A stretch of 59,775 nt of DNA from Lachnospiraceae bacterium UBA3689 (GTDB lineage: Bacteria; Bacillota; Clostridia; Lachnospirales; Lachnospiraceae). The position numbers were made by a program, and so were the translations under genes. Shown here piece after piece: positions 1 through 7,324 of this stretch (position 1 is its first letter; every line of letters starts with the position of its first letter). The DNA is taken from NCBI GenBank assembly GCA_002371465.1, contig DFIU01000013.1, positions 2,352 to 62,126 on the forward strand, read 5' to 3'. Below the pieces are notes generated by a model. It was not told where the DNA came from and searched no databases. It was given only the letters and a program-made list of their open reading frames with translations.

Positions 1-22
1 CGGCCAGCTTGGGTACTTCTCC
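1..22 (-). tRNA. 5' end of a tRNA cut by the window edge (probably tRNA-Ser)
   Basis: Read on the minus strand from position 22 to 1, the sequence GGAGAAGTACCCAAGCTGGC looks like a tRNA 5' half: a 7-base acceptor strand (GGAGAAG), U8-A9, then the start of a D arm. This resembles Firmicute class II (Ser-type) tRNAs. The anticodon lies outside the window, so the identity is inferred. Confidence 0.5.
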
Positions 23-84
23 AGACTGCTCGAATGCATCGAACTATGAAATTTGCCGTCTCTCAAACAGCAACATAAATATTA

Positions 85-507
85 TCAGACGTTCCGGGAT
101 TTTGCAAGCACTTTTTCATCTGTTCCAAGACTATTCCGGCAGGTGGGGCAGATTCCGTAGAATTCAGCGCTGTGGCCCTCGACTGCATAGCCCTCGCCGC
201 TTAAGATTTCGTCCAGTTCTGCCGCGTAGGGCAGGTCCAGATCCTCTACCTTGCCGCAGATCCGGCACTCAAAATGGTAGTGGGGGTAAATGTTGCCGTC
301 GTAGCGCGTGTCACTGTTCTCCACTTCAACCCGCCGGATCGTACCGTCATCCGCCAGATCCGATAGGACACGAAAGACCGTCGCCCGGGAGATCTTTATT
401 CCATTTTGGGCAAGCCGCTCTGTCATCTCTGTCGCAGTCGGATGGTTCCGAAACCGCCTCAGTTCGGCAAGGATCGCCTGCTTTTTCTCTGTATTTCTCC
501 GTTCCAT
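85..507 (-). CDS. Fur-family metal/peroxide-responsive repressor
   Basis: This 140-residue protein has the Fur-family layout. An N-terminal winged helix (about residues 1-75, with the recognition-helix stretch ISRATVFRVLSDL) is followed by a C-terminal dimerisation and metal domain. Two CxxC pairs, CRIC near residue 81 and CPTC near 119, form the structural zinc site of Fur, PerR and Zur. The HYHFEC stretch fits the regulatory metal site. The family represses metal-uptake or oxidative-stress genes when metal is bound; which metal this one senses cannot be decided here. The ATG start follows the ribosome site GAGGTGG. A promoter and a dyad operator lie just upstream, so autoregulation is likely. 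The sodium-pump genes diverge from it. Confidence 0.9.
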   Translation of the reverse strand: MERRNTEKKQAILAELRRFRNHPTATEMTERLAQNGIKISRATVFRVLSDLADDGTIRRVEVENSDTRYDGNIYPHYHFECRICGKVEDLDLPYAAELDEILSGEGYAVEGHSAEFYGICPTCRNSLGTDEKVLAKSRNV

Positions 508-529
508 ATCGCCACCTCGGGTTTTTGCT

Positions 530-558
530 TCAAAAAGTCAGTAAAGAGCACTTTTTGA
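530..558. promoter_or_regulatory. Inverted repeat, candidate Fur-family operator
   Basis: TCAAAAAGT and ACTTTTTGA form perfect 9-bp arms separated by 11 bp. The dyad sits between the fur -10 box and the fur start codon, where a repressor would block its own transcription. It is not a canonical Fur or PerR box, so regulator identity is inferred from position only. Confidence 0.45.
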
Positions 559-570
559 GATTCTGTCGCA

Positions 571-599
571 ATTTTACAGGAGTTCTTCCCGTTTGACAA
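571..599 (-). promoter_or_regulatory. Promoter of the Fur-family gene
   Basis: On the minus strand TTGTCA (594-599) and TAAAAT (571-576) are separated by 17 bp, a good sigma-A-type match. It is about 65 bp upstream of the fur start codon. Confidence 0.6.
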
Positions 600-690
600 T
601 CAATTCTTCCCTTCATTTTTATAAATTACCGCCATTTTCCCGGAGCTTATGATACTATGATAGAGTTATTATCCCAAGAAGGAGTGTGTC

Positions 691-1815
691 ATGAATCAAA
701 TACTCGGTCTGTTCTCAAATGTGCAGAATATCACCTGGCAGAGCGTCGTCATGTGGATCATCGGCGCCGTGATGATTTACCTGGGCATCCGCAGGGAAAT
801 GGAGCCGACTCTGCTCGTCCCCATGGGCTTCGGCGCCATCCTGGCCAATCTGCCCCTCTCCGGCGCCATCACTCAGGCGGCGGGCGAAATCGGTCCCCTC
901 AACTGGCTCTTCGACAAGGGCGTGGCGAATGAAATATTTCTGCTGCTGCTCTTCATCGGCATCGGTGCCATGTGCGATTTCACCCCCCTGCTCGCCAATC
1001 CCAAAATGATGCTGTTCGGAGCCGCTGCCCAGTTCGGCATTTTCTTCACCCTGTCCCTGGCGACTGCCCTGGGCTTTGATATCCACGACGCGGCGTCTAT
1101 CGGCATCATCGGAGCGGCGGACGGTCCGACATCCATCTTCGTCGCCAACCATTTCGGTTCCAAATATGTCGGCGCCATCATCGTCGCCGCCTATTCCTAT
1201 ATGGCGCTGGTCCCCATCATCCAGCCCCCGGTCATCAAGCTGATCACGACCAAAAAGGAACGCCGGATCCGCATGTCCTACGCCGCCAACCACGTCAGCA
1301 AGACCGCCAAGATCATTTTCCCGATCCTCGTGACGATCATTGCCGACCTGGTCGCGCCCAAGTCGGTCGCCCTGGTCGGTTTTCTCATGTTCGGCAATCT
1401 GATCCGGGAATGCGGCGTCCTCAACTCGCTCTCAGACACCGCCCAGAACACCCTCGCCAATTTGATCACCCTTTTATTGGGGCTGACCGTCGCCGTCAAG
1501 ATGGAGGCAGCCTCCTTCCTGACGGTTGAAACACTGATGATCATCGGTCTGGGCCTGGTCGCCTTTATCTTCGATACCATCGGCGGCGTTCTCTTTGCCA
1601 AGATCCTGAATCTGTTCACGCCCCACAACAAGATCAACCCCATGATCGGCGCTTGCGGCATCTCCGCCTTCCCCATGTCGGCGCGGGTCATCAACAAAAT
1701 GGGCATGGATGAGGATCCGACCAACATTCTCCTCATGCACGCCGTCGGCGCAAACGTTTCGGGTCAGATCGCTTCGGTGCTTGCCGGAGGTCTGATCCTC
1801 ACCCTGATCAAATAA
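691..1815 (+). CDS. Sodium ion-translocating decarboxylase beta subunit (OadB family)
   Basis: This 374-residue, highly hydrophobic protein has the OadB/GcdB/MmdB family organisation: about nine or more membrane segments, conserved stretches such as GAADGPTSIF (near residue 141) and GACGISAFPMSARV (near 314), and a C-terminal GANVSGQIASVL. The family couples decarboxylation of a carboxybiotin carrier to sodium export. The only partner in the window is a tiny OadG-like peptide 11 bp downstream; there is no carboxyltransferase or biotin carrier. It may therefore use subunits encoded elsewhere or act as a stand-alone carrier. The start follows the ribosome site AAGGAG at good spacing. Confidence 0.92.
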   Translation: MNQILGLFSNVQNITWQSVVMWIIGAVMIYLGIRREMEPTLLVPMGFGAILANLPLSGAITQAAGEIGPLNWLFDKGVANEIFLLLLFIGIGAMCDFTPLLANPKMMLFGAAAQFGIFFTLSLATALGFDIHDAASIGIIGAADGPTSIFVANHFGSKYVGAIIVAAYSYMALVPIIQPPVIKLITTKKERRIRMSYAANHVSKTAKIIFPILVTIIADLVAPKSVALVGFLMFGNLIRECGVLNSLSDTAQNTLANLITLLLGLTVAVKMEAASFLTVETLMIIGLGLVAFIFDTIGGVLFAKILNLFTPHNKINPMIGACGISAFPMSARVINKMGMDEDPTNILLMHAVGANVSGQIASVLAGGLILTLIK

Positions 1816-1826
1816 GGAGGCAGACA

Positions 1827-1952
1827 ATGAATTCTGAATTTCTTCAATCTCTGGAAGTCATGGGGCTGGGCATGCTGGGCATCTTCGCCGTCACGGCAGT
1901 CCTGATCCTGGTCATGGTCATCCTGACCAAACTGTTCCCGGTGAAAAAATAA
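1827..1952 (+). CDS. OadG-related small membrane subunit
   Basis: This 41-residue peptide has one hydrophobic segment (about residues 12-36) and ends in a short basic tail (FPVKK). The ribosome site AAGGAGG lies 7 bp before the ATG. OadG subunits are single-span proteins that hold the Oad complex together, and very small OadG-related versions occur next to orphan oadB genes. Size, topology and position support this call; there is little sequence to compare. A strong terminator follows, so oadB and this gene form a two-gene unit. Confidence 0.7.
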   Translation: MNSEFLQSLEVMGLGMLGIFAVTAVLILVMVILTKLFPVKK

Positions 1953-2018
1953 AGCCAATAAAGCATGGCTCATGCGACTTTTCAGCGTAGCCAGTACGAC
2001 AGACTGCAACATCAGTAA

Positions 2019-2074
2019 AAAAGTGAAGCCCTCAACGCAAGACTGCGCCGGGGGCTTCACTTTTCCTTTTTTTT
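2019..2074 (+). terminator. Intrinsic terminator after the OadB/OadG unit
   Basis: AAAAGTGAAGCCC pairs with GGGCTTCACTTTT across a roughly 20-nt loop, and the stem is followed by a T-rich run (TTTTCCTTTTTTTT). Confidence 0.85.
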
Positions 2075-2242
2075 AATTTTGATCTCACACAAAAGTAAGT
2101 TCGTTATCTTTAATTTTTTTACTTTAGTCCTCTTTCTATCTTTTCACGTTTATCTATCTGTACCGCTAAAATCCCCAGACTACAAAATGCCTCTGCAGAG
2201 GTGAGGTCAGAATTTTCTCACAGCACTCTACTCCATATAAGT

Positions 2243-2764
2243 TCACCGCATATAAAGAACAATTTCTCCTGCCTCCCTGGTTTTCTTCATATCGATGATC
2301 CTCTGGTTCTCCGACCCCCGGAAGGCGAGAGAAATATTTTTCAGCTCCGTCATAAAGGGACCGTCCACCAGAACATCGATATAGGAGAGCAGGGTATCGG
2401 TCACTTCCGTATGCCGCCTCTGCCCTTCCAGCAGGTCCTGATCCATGACGAAGCCGGTATAGCACCAGATGGTCTTGTCCGGGTAGGTGTCCTTAACCTT
2501 TTTCACCAGGTCCACCAGGACTCTCTGATTGTCCGGCTCCATCGGTTCTCCGCCCAAAAGGGTCAGACCGTCGATGTAAGGGGGCTTAAGCGTCTTTAGG
2601 ATGTGCTGCTCCACATCTTCCGTAAAGAGCTGCCCATAGTGAAAATCCCAGGTCTCGGGCTGAAAACAATCCTTGCAGTGATTGGTGCAGCCCGAAACAA
2701 ACAGGGTCGTCCGCACTCCTTCTCCATTTGCGATATCACATTCTTTGATCGTTCCGTAATTCAT
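2243..2764 (-). CDS. nrdG: Anaerobic ribonucleotide reductase activating protein (radical SAM)
   Basis: This 173-residue radical-SAM enzyme puts the glycyl radical on the class III ribonucleotide reductase NrdD, allowing dNTP synthesis without oxygen. The iron-sulfur motif SGCTNHCKDCF (CxxxCxxC) is near residue 23, and LLGGEP, the SAM-binding glycine motif, is near residue 70. I chose the internal ATG at 2764 because GGGGTGAAG precedes it and NrdG proteins begin close to this point; a longer reading from 2797 has no ribosome site. nrdD is not next to it, which is unusual. Its leader contains a probable structured RNA. Confidence 0.93.
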   Translation of the reverse strand: MNYGTIKECDIANGEGVRTTLFVSGCTNHCKDCFQPETWDFHYGQLFTEDVEQHILKTLKPPYIDGLTLLGGEPMEPDNQRVLVDLVKKVKDTYPDKTIWCYTGFVMDQDLLEGQRRHTEVTDTLLSYIDVLVDGPFMTELKNISLAFRGSENQRIIDMKKTREAGEIVLYMR

Positions 2765-2779
2765 CTCGTCTTCACCCCA

Positions 2780-2979
2780 TTGTTTGCTCTCAGGCAAAAT
2801 CCTGATCTCAATCTGCAGCAGGTTTCAGCCAGCTCCGCGCTTCAGCTGTATGAGATCCCTGTAGGTTACTTGTTTATCAGCTACCCTGCATGGGTACTGA
2901 TTCTTTCAAAAGCAAACAGGCAGGCGAAGCGCCTGCCTGACTTGTCTACTCCCCTATGTGGAACAACATTTAGTCGCCC
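2780..2979 (-). ncRNA. Candidate structured RNA of about 200 nt upstream of nrdG (raiA-like?)
   Basis: A good promoter predicts a transcript starting at GGGCGACTAAATG (2979). It contains, in order, a small hairpin (2956-2969), the purine-rich stretch AGGGGAGTAG, a 10-bp GC hairpin (2917-2926 with 2930-2939) followed by TTTGCTTTT, a hairpin with 5+4 bp arms (2876-2901), a long-range 7-bp pairing GATCTCA/TGAGATC (2851-2857 with 2804-2810), and a final hairpin (2790-2805) whose 5' arm shares bases with that pairing. Such density of pairing is far above a normal leader. Length, clostridial host and 5' layout make the raiA RNA class my first candidate, but I could not compare it with the family model. 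It may instead be a cis-regulator of nrdG. Confidence 0.55.
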
Positions 2980-2985
2980 ATAGGC

Positions 2986-3015
2986 ACTATACCACAAGAC
3001 CTGCTCCACTGACAA
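2986..3015 (-). promoter_or_regulatory. Promoter for the structured RNA / nrdG
   Basis: On the minus strand TTGTCA (3010-3015) and TATAGT (2986-2991) are 18 bp apart. The predicted start falls on the GGG at about 2979, exactly where the folded region begins. Confidence 0.65.
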
Positions 3016-3024
3016 CCGAAAATA

Positions 3025-3066
3025 AATCGGAAGGCGGCTTTGCCGCATTGAGTTTCATTTCCGATT
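3025..3066. promoter_or_regulatory. Nested inverted repeat between divergent nrdG-RNA and DtxR-type promoters
   Basis: AATCGGAA (3025-3032) and TTCCGATT (3059-3066) are perfect 8-bp arms enclosing a GCGGC/GCCGC hairpin. The dyad lies upstream of the minus-strand RNA promoter and overlaps the -35 region of the plus-strand regulator gene. An operator for the adjacent DtxR-type protein is plausible but not shown. Confidence 0.35.
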
Positions 3067-3076
3067 GTGCTACCAT
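3048..3076 (+). promoter_or_regulatory. Probable promoter of the DtxR-type regulator gene
   Basis: TTGAGT (3048-3053) and TACCAT (3071-3076) are 17 bp apart, 29 bp before the start codon. The -10 is imperfect. Confidence 0.4.
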
Positions 3077-3105
3077 AGGAAAATATTAAGGACACGGAGG
3101 CTGCT

Positions 3106-3495
3106 ATGGAAATCAGAAAGTCATCAGAAGATTATCTGGAAGCGATGCTGATGATGAAGGAGAAGCACGGATTTATCCGTTCAATCGATGTTGCCGGTCA
3201 ACTCGGCGTCACCAAGCCTTCCGTCAGTTACGCAACGAAACGCTTAAGAGAAAACGGCTTTATCACCATGGACCGCGACGGGCTCATCACGCTGACCGAG
3301 AGCGGCATGGAGATTGCCGATAAGATCTATACCCGCCACAAGATCCTGACTGAATTTTTCATCGATCTGGGGGTCGATCCGGAGACTTCCCGGGAAGATG
3401 CCTGCAAGATTGAACACGACTTAAGTGAGGACACCTTCTCTGCCCTTTGCCGCCTGGCAGTCAAGGTCAACCCTAAGAACGTTCCCCATTCCTAA
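3106..3495 (+). CDS. DtxR/MntR-family metal-dependent transcriptional regulator
   Basis: This 129-residue protein begins with the DtxR-type phrase SSEDYLEAM, followed by a winged helix (IDVAGQLGVTKPSVSYATKRL, here read as two parts around residue 28-47) and a metal-binding dimerisation part with RHKILTEFF and a C-terminal IEHDLSEDTF. The family includes manganese- and iron-sensing repressors. It lacks the SH3-like domain of long DtxR proteins, so it is a short MntR-like form. It stands alone, divergent from nrdG; its targets are unknown. The ATG has the ribosome site ACGGAGG. Confidence 0.9.
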   Translation: MEIRKSSEDYLEAMLMMKEKHGFIRSIDVAGQLGVTKPSVSYATKRLRENGFITMDRDGLITLTESGMEIADKIYTRHKILTEFFIDLGVDPETSREDACKIEHDLSEDTFSALCRLAVKVNPKNVPHS

Positions 3496-3620
3496 AGGTT
3501 GCCGGATGGTCAAATTGTGACTGGTGAATTGTTCCAACTGATCCCCCTATTCCCAACGAAATCAGGGGACACCAGACCTGCACAGGCAGCAGATATTTCC
3601 TAACTAAAAACAATATTTTC

Positions 3621-3652
3621 GGCACTGCCCTTCCAACCGGCAGTGCCTTTAT
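3621..3652 (+). terminator. Terminator between the DtxR-type gene and the tsaE operon
   Basis: GGCACTGCC and GGCAGTGCC form a perfect 9-bp stem with a 9-nt loop, followed by TTTATT. Upstream, between 3522 and 3575, a weaker dyad (CTGGTG...CACCAG with an inner TCCCC/GGGGA) is also present and unexplained. Confidence 0.8.
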
Positions 3653-3680
3653 TGTCACTAAAAACAGGCTGTGCTATACT
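3652..3680 (+). promoter_or_regulatory. Promoter of the tsaE-ispD operon
   Basis: TTGTCA (3652-3657) and TATACT (3675-3680) are 17 bp apart. The leader to the tsaE ATG is about 60 nt. Confidence 0.7.
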
Positions 3681-3745
3681 GAGAAATCAGGTCAGAAGAG
3701 CTAACAGCTTTATTATAATAGAAGAAATAATTACAGGGTAATGCC

Positions 3746-4198
3746 ATGAAAATCATCGAAACACACAGTCCCGAGGAGACCTACCGGCTGGGCAGGACGC
3801 TGGGACAGGAGGCTAGGCCGGGGCAGATCTTTGCCCTCGACGGCGATCTGGGCTGCGGCAAGACCGTCTTCACCCAGGGTTTTGCCGCCGGGTTGGGCAT
3901 CACGGAGCCGGTCACCTCTCCGACTTTTACCATTTTACAGAGCTATCATGAGGGGCGGCTGCCCCTCCATCACTTTGACGTCTATCGGATCGTCGACGAG
4001 GATGAAATGGACGAGATCGGCTACGAGGACTGCTTTTACGGCGACGGCGTCAGCCTGGTCGAATGGGCGGTCCAGATTGAGGACCTGCTGCCGCCGGAGA
4101 CCCTCCACATCCGCATCCAGAAGGATACGGAGAAAGGCTTCGACTACCGCCTGATCACCATTTCCAAGGGAGAAGAAGATGAACCTGATCGCACTTGA
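3746..4198 (+). CDS. tsaE: tRNA t6A biosynthesis ATPase TsaE
   Basis: This 150-residue P-loop ATPase is the TsaE component of the bacterial threonylcarbamoyl-adenosine (t6A37) machinery, which modifies tRNAs that read ANN codons. The Walker A motif GDLGCGKT is at residues 33-40. SPTFTI and HFDVYRI, typical of the family, follow in the middle, and VEWAVQIEDLLP is the C-terminal signature region. It is the first gene of the operon; its last 20 bases overlap tsaB, which suggests translational coupling. Confidence 0.95.
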   Translation: MKIIETHSPEETYRLGRTLGQEARPGQIFALDGDLGCGKTVFTQGFAAGLGITEPVTSPTFTILQSYHEGRLPLHHFDVYRIVDEDEMDEIGYEDCFYGDGVSLVEWAVQIEDLLPPETLHIRIQKDTEKGFDYRLITISKGEEDEPDRT

Positions 4199-4910
4199 TT
4201 CCTCAGGTCTTGTCGCCTCCGCCGCCATTTTGGAGGACGACAACCTGAAGGCTGAATATACCGTCAACTACAAAAAGACCCACAGCCAGACCCTGCTGCC
4301 CATGCTGGATGAAATCTCCAAGATGGTGGAACTGGATCCGGCTTCCATCGATTTCGTCGCGATCGCCGCGGGTCCCGGCTCCTTTACGGGACTAAGAATC
4401 GGTTCCGCGACGGCAAAGGGGATCTGTCTGGCTCTTGATAAACCCATCGTCGAAGTTCCGACCCTGGCGGGTCTTGCCTACAACCTCTTTGATGCCCGGG
4501 GCCTTATCTGTCCCATCATGGACGCCCGGCGCAAACAGGTCTACAACGGGCTTTACCGCTTTGTCGACCATAAGCTGGTGACCGTGACGGACCAAAGACC
4601 GATCGCCGTGGCGGACCTTGTGGAGGAGTTAAATCAGCTCGATCCCGGGCTGACGAAAGACGGGGTCACCTTCCTGGGGGACGGCGTTCCGGTCTATCGG
4701 GACCTTTTGGATGCCTTACTTAAGGTTCCCCACACCTACGCCCCTGCCCATGCCAATAAGCAGCGCGCCGCGTCCGTGGGAGCGCTGGCTGAGGTCCTCT
4801 TTGCAGAGGGCAAAGCCATCCCTGCCGACCGGCACGTCCCCATCTATTTACGGAAATCCCAGGCGGAGCGGGAAAGGGAAGCAAAACTTCATGCAGATCA
4901 GAAGTCTTGA
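4179..4910 (+). CDS. tsaB: tRNA t6A biosynthesis protein TsaB
   Basis: This 243-residue protein has the ASKHA fold: ALDSSG at the N terminus and AAGPGSFTGLRIG near residue 64, the hallmark of TsaB (YeaZ). TsaB pairs with TsaD and is needed for TsaE-stimulated t6A formation. The gene overlaps tsaE by 20 bp at the front and rimI by 20 bp at the end. The length is typical. Confidence 0.95.
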   Translation: MNLIALDSSGLVASAAILEDDNLKAEYTVNYKKTHSQTLLPMLDEISKMVELDPASIDFVAIAAGPGSFTGLRIGSATAKGICLALDKPIVEVPTLAGLAYNLFDARGLICPIMDARRKQVYNGLYRFVDHKLVTVTDQRPIAVADLVEELNQLDPGLTKDGVTFLGDGVPVYRDLLDALLKVPHTYAPAHANKQRAASVGALAEVLFAEGKAIPADRHVPIYLRKSQAEREREAKLHADQKS

Positions 4911-5370
4911 GCTGGGCGATATCGCCGCCGTCGCGAAAATGGAGGCGGCATACTCCGGCAATCCCTGGAGCGACCGCGCCCTCTTTACCTATTTTGTCCG
5001 GGACGACACCATTTTGCTGGTCGCCGATGAAAATGACGACAAGCCCAACGATCAGGACTGGGATCCTCGCGTGGTCGGCTTCATGGGGCTGATCATGACG
5101 GCGCCGGAGTCCGATATTTTAGACATCACGGTCCTGCCCGGCAGGCGCAATGCCGGGATCGGCAGGGCTTTGATGGTGGAAATGTTCCGCCGGGCGGAAG
5201 CTGCCGGAGTCCACACCACTTATCTGGAAGTCCGGGTCTCCAATGCCCCTGCCCGCCATCTCTACCAGAAAATGGGCTTTCAGCAGATCGGCTTTCGCAA
5301 AGGCTACTACAGTGATCCGGAAGAGGACGCCATCGTGATGGCAAAGCGACCGGAACCAGATCAAAAGTGA
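4891..5370 (+). CDS. rimI: Ribosomal protein S18 alanine N-acetyltransferase-like GNAT (RimI)
   Basis: This is a 159-residue GNAT acetyltransferase. The acetyl-CoA loop RNAGIGRAL is near residue 91 and the C-terminal signature NAPARHLYQKMGF near 116. RimI acetylates the N terminus of ribosomal protein S18, and its gene sits between tsaB and tsaD in many Firmicutes, as here. I use the ATG at 4891, inside the end of tsaB, because a start further upstream would add about 60 residues read in a shadow frame of tsaB and the family begins with this sequence. Confidence 0.9.
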   Translation: MQIRSLELGDIAAVAKMEAAYSGNPWSDRALFTYFVRDDTILLVADENDDKPNDQDWDPRVVGFMGLIMTAPESDILDITVLPGRRNAGIGRALMVEMFRRAEAAGVHTTYLEVRVSNAPARHLYQKMGFQQIGFRKGYYSDPEEDAIVMAKRPEPDQK

Positions 5371-5377
5371 GAAAATT

Positions 5378-6304
5378 ATGCTTGATATATGTTTACTGGG
5401 GACGGGAGGCATGATGCCGCTGCCCAAACGCTACCTGACCTCCCTCCTGCTTCGATACAACGGTCACAGCCTCCTCATCGACTGCGGTGAAGGCACCCAG
5501 ATCGCCCTGCACGACCACGGCTGTTCCGTCAAACCCATCGATACCATCCTGATTACGCATTTCCATGCGGACCACATCGCTGGTCTGCCGGGGCTTTTGT
5601 TGACCATGGGAAATGCGGAGCGGACGGAACCCGTGACCATCATCGGTCCTAAGGGAATCGACCGGGTTATCCGCGCCGTCCGGACCCTGGCTCCGGAGCT
5701 GCCCTTTGAGACGAGGACGCGGGAAATAAACGGACCGGAGGAGACATTTTCCATAAACGGCATGGATGTCACGGCTTTTAAGGTCAACCACAACATCCTC
5801 TGCTACAGCTGGGAAATCGCCATCCGCCGCCAGGGCCGCTTCGATGCCGCCCGCGCGAAAGAAGCCGGGATTCCGCTCAAGTTCTGGAACCCCCTGCAAA
5901 AGGGCAGGACCTGCGAAGAGAACGGCAGGATCTACACACCGGACATGGTCCTGGGCGCTGCCCGCAAGGGGCTGAAAGTCGTCTACTCCACCGACACCCG
6001 GCCGACCGAGGCGATCCTCCGTCACGCCCAGGGTGCCGACCTTGCTGTCCTGGAGGGCATGTATGGGGAGGACGGCATGGAAGATAAGGCAAAGAAGCAC
6101 CGCCACATGACCATGCAGGAGGCGGCAGCCATCGCCGCCAAGGCGCAGCCGGCACAGCTCTGGCTGACCCACTACAGTCCCTCCCTCGTCTATCCCGAAG
6201 ATTATATGGGGTCTGTCCGCAAGATCTTCCCCCGGACCTGCGCCGCCAAAGACGGCCGGAAGACGACTCTCAACTTTGAAGAAGAAAAGGCTCAATCATC
6301 ATGA
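5378..6304 (+). CDS. rnz: Ribonuclease Z (tRNA 3' endonuclease)
   Basis: This 308-residue metallo-beta-lactamase fold nuclease carries HFHADH (residues 61-66), the zinc site of RNase Z, and further metal-ligand regions VNHNILCYSW, YSTDTRP and LTHYSPS. RNase Z cuts the 3' trailer from tRNA precursors that lack an encoded CCA; the tRNA-Ser at 9941 is one such gene. It sits between rimI and tsaD, an uncommon place, and overlaps tsaD by 4 bp (ATGA), so the operon couples two tRNA maturation steps. Confidence 0.92.
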   Translation: MLDICLLGTGGMMPLPKRYLTSLLLRYNGHSLLIDCGEGTQIALHDHGCSVKPIDTILITHFHADHIAGLPGLLLTMGNAERTEPVTIIGPKGIDRVIRAVRTLAPELPFETRTREINGPEETFSINGMDVTAFKVNHNILCYSWEIAIRRQGRFDAARAKEAGIPLKFWNPLQKGRTCEENGRIYTPDMVLGAARKGLKVVYSTDTRPTEAILRHAQGADLAVLEGMYGEDGMEDKAKKHRHMTMQEAAAIAAKAQPAQLWLTHYSPSLVYPEDYMGSVRKIFPRTCAAKDGRKTTLNFEEEKAQSS

Positions 6305-7323
6305 ATGGACATATCGATATTCTGGCAATAGAAAGTTCCTGCGATGAAACTGCTGCCGCCGTCATCCGCAGCGGGCAGGAAGTTCTCTCCAATAAAATCT
6401 ATACGCAGATCAAATTTCACACGGTCTACGGCGGCGTTGTGCCGGAGCTGGCATCGAGGAAACATGTGGAAAAGATCAACTATGTGGTCAAGGCTGCCCT
6501 CGAAGAAGCCGGCATGACGCTCTCTGACGTCGACGCCATTGCCGTGACCTACGGTCCCGGCCTGGTCGGCGCCCTGCTGGTCGGCGTGGCGGAGGCAAAG
6601 GCGCTTGCCTGGGCTGCCCGAAAGCCCCTGATCGGGGTCAACCATATCGAAGGACACATCTCCGCCAACTACATCGAGCATCCGGAGCTTAAGCCCCCTT
6701 ACCTGGGGCTTATCGTATCAGGCGGTCACACCCACCTCATCATCGTCAAAGACTGGGCGGAGTTTGAAATTCTGGGGCGGACCGTCGATGACGCCGCGGG
6801 CGAAGCATTTGATAAGGTGGCTCGCGCGATCGGTCTGGGCTATCCGGGCGGTCCCAAAATCGACAAGCTGGCTAAAGAGGGGAACCCAAACGCCATTTCC
6901 TTCCCCCGCGCCAGCGTCAACGGCTCCGAGTACAACTTCAGTTTCTCAGGCTTAAAGAGCGCGGTCTTAAACTATATCAACCACGCCGACATGATGCACC
7001 AGGACTTCAGCCGCGCCGATCTCGCCGCCAGCTTCCAGAAAGCTGTGGTGGACGTCCTCTGTCAGCATACGGTCAACGCCGCCAAAGCATACGGAATCAA
7101 AGAGGTCGCCATGGCGGGCGGCGTATCCGCCAACAGCGCCCTCCGCGCCGGTATGGAAAAAGCTTGTCAGGAACATGGGCTCAACCTCTATGTCCCCTCT
7201 CCCATTTTCTGCACGGACAACGCCGCCATGATCGGCGTCGCCGCCTACCACGAATATGTCAAGGGGATCCGGTCCGGCTGGGATTTAAACGCCAACCCGG
7301 GGCTGAAATTAGGAGAACGCTGA
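6301..7323 (+). CDS. tsaD: tRNA N6-adenosine threonylcarbamoyltransferase TsaD
   Basis: This 340-residue catalytic subunit of t6A synthesis carries ESSCDETAAA at the N terminus, the metal-binding HIEGH (about residues 116-120), SGGHTHL (140s), and the C-terminal AGGVSANSALR and CTDNAAMIG of the Kae1/TsaD family. It transfers the threonylcarbamoyl group from threonylcarbamoyl-AMP to A37. The start overlaps the rnz stop; ispD starts one base after its stop. Confidence 0.97.
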   Translation: MNGHIDILAIESSCDETAAAVIRSGQEVLSNKIYTQIKFHTVYGGVVPELASRKHVEKINYVVKAALEEAGMTLSDVDAIAVTYGPGLVGALLVGVAEAKALAWAARKPLIGVNHIEGHISANYIEHPELKPPYLGLIVSGGHTHLIIVKDWAEFEILGRTVDDAAGEAFDKVARAIGLGYPGGPKIDKLAKEGNPNAISFPRASVNGSEYNFSFSGLKSAVLNYINHADMMHQDFSRADLAASFQKAVVDVLCQHTVNAAKAYGIKEVAMAGGVSANSALRAGMEKACQEHGLNLYVPSPIFCTDNAAMIGVAAYHEYVKGIRSGWDLNANPGLKLGER

Positions 7324-7324
7324 T

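Noticed and set aside
2912..2979. yybP-ykoY (manganese) riboswitch in the nrdG leader
   Set aside because: AGGGGAGTAG resembles the 5' part of that class, but the remaining conserved loop and closing helix are not found in the right order, so I kept only the general structured-RNA call.
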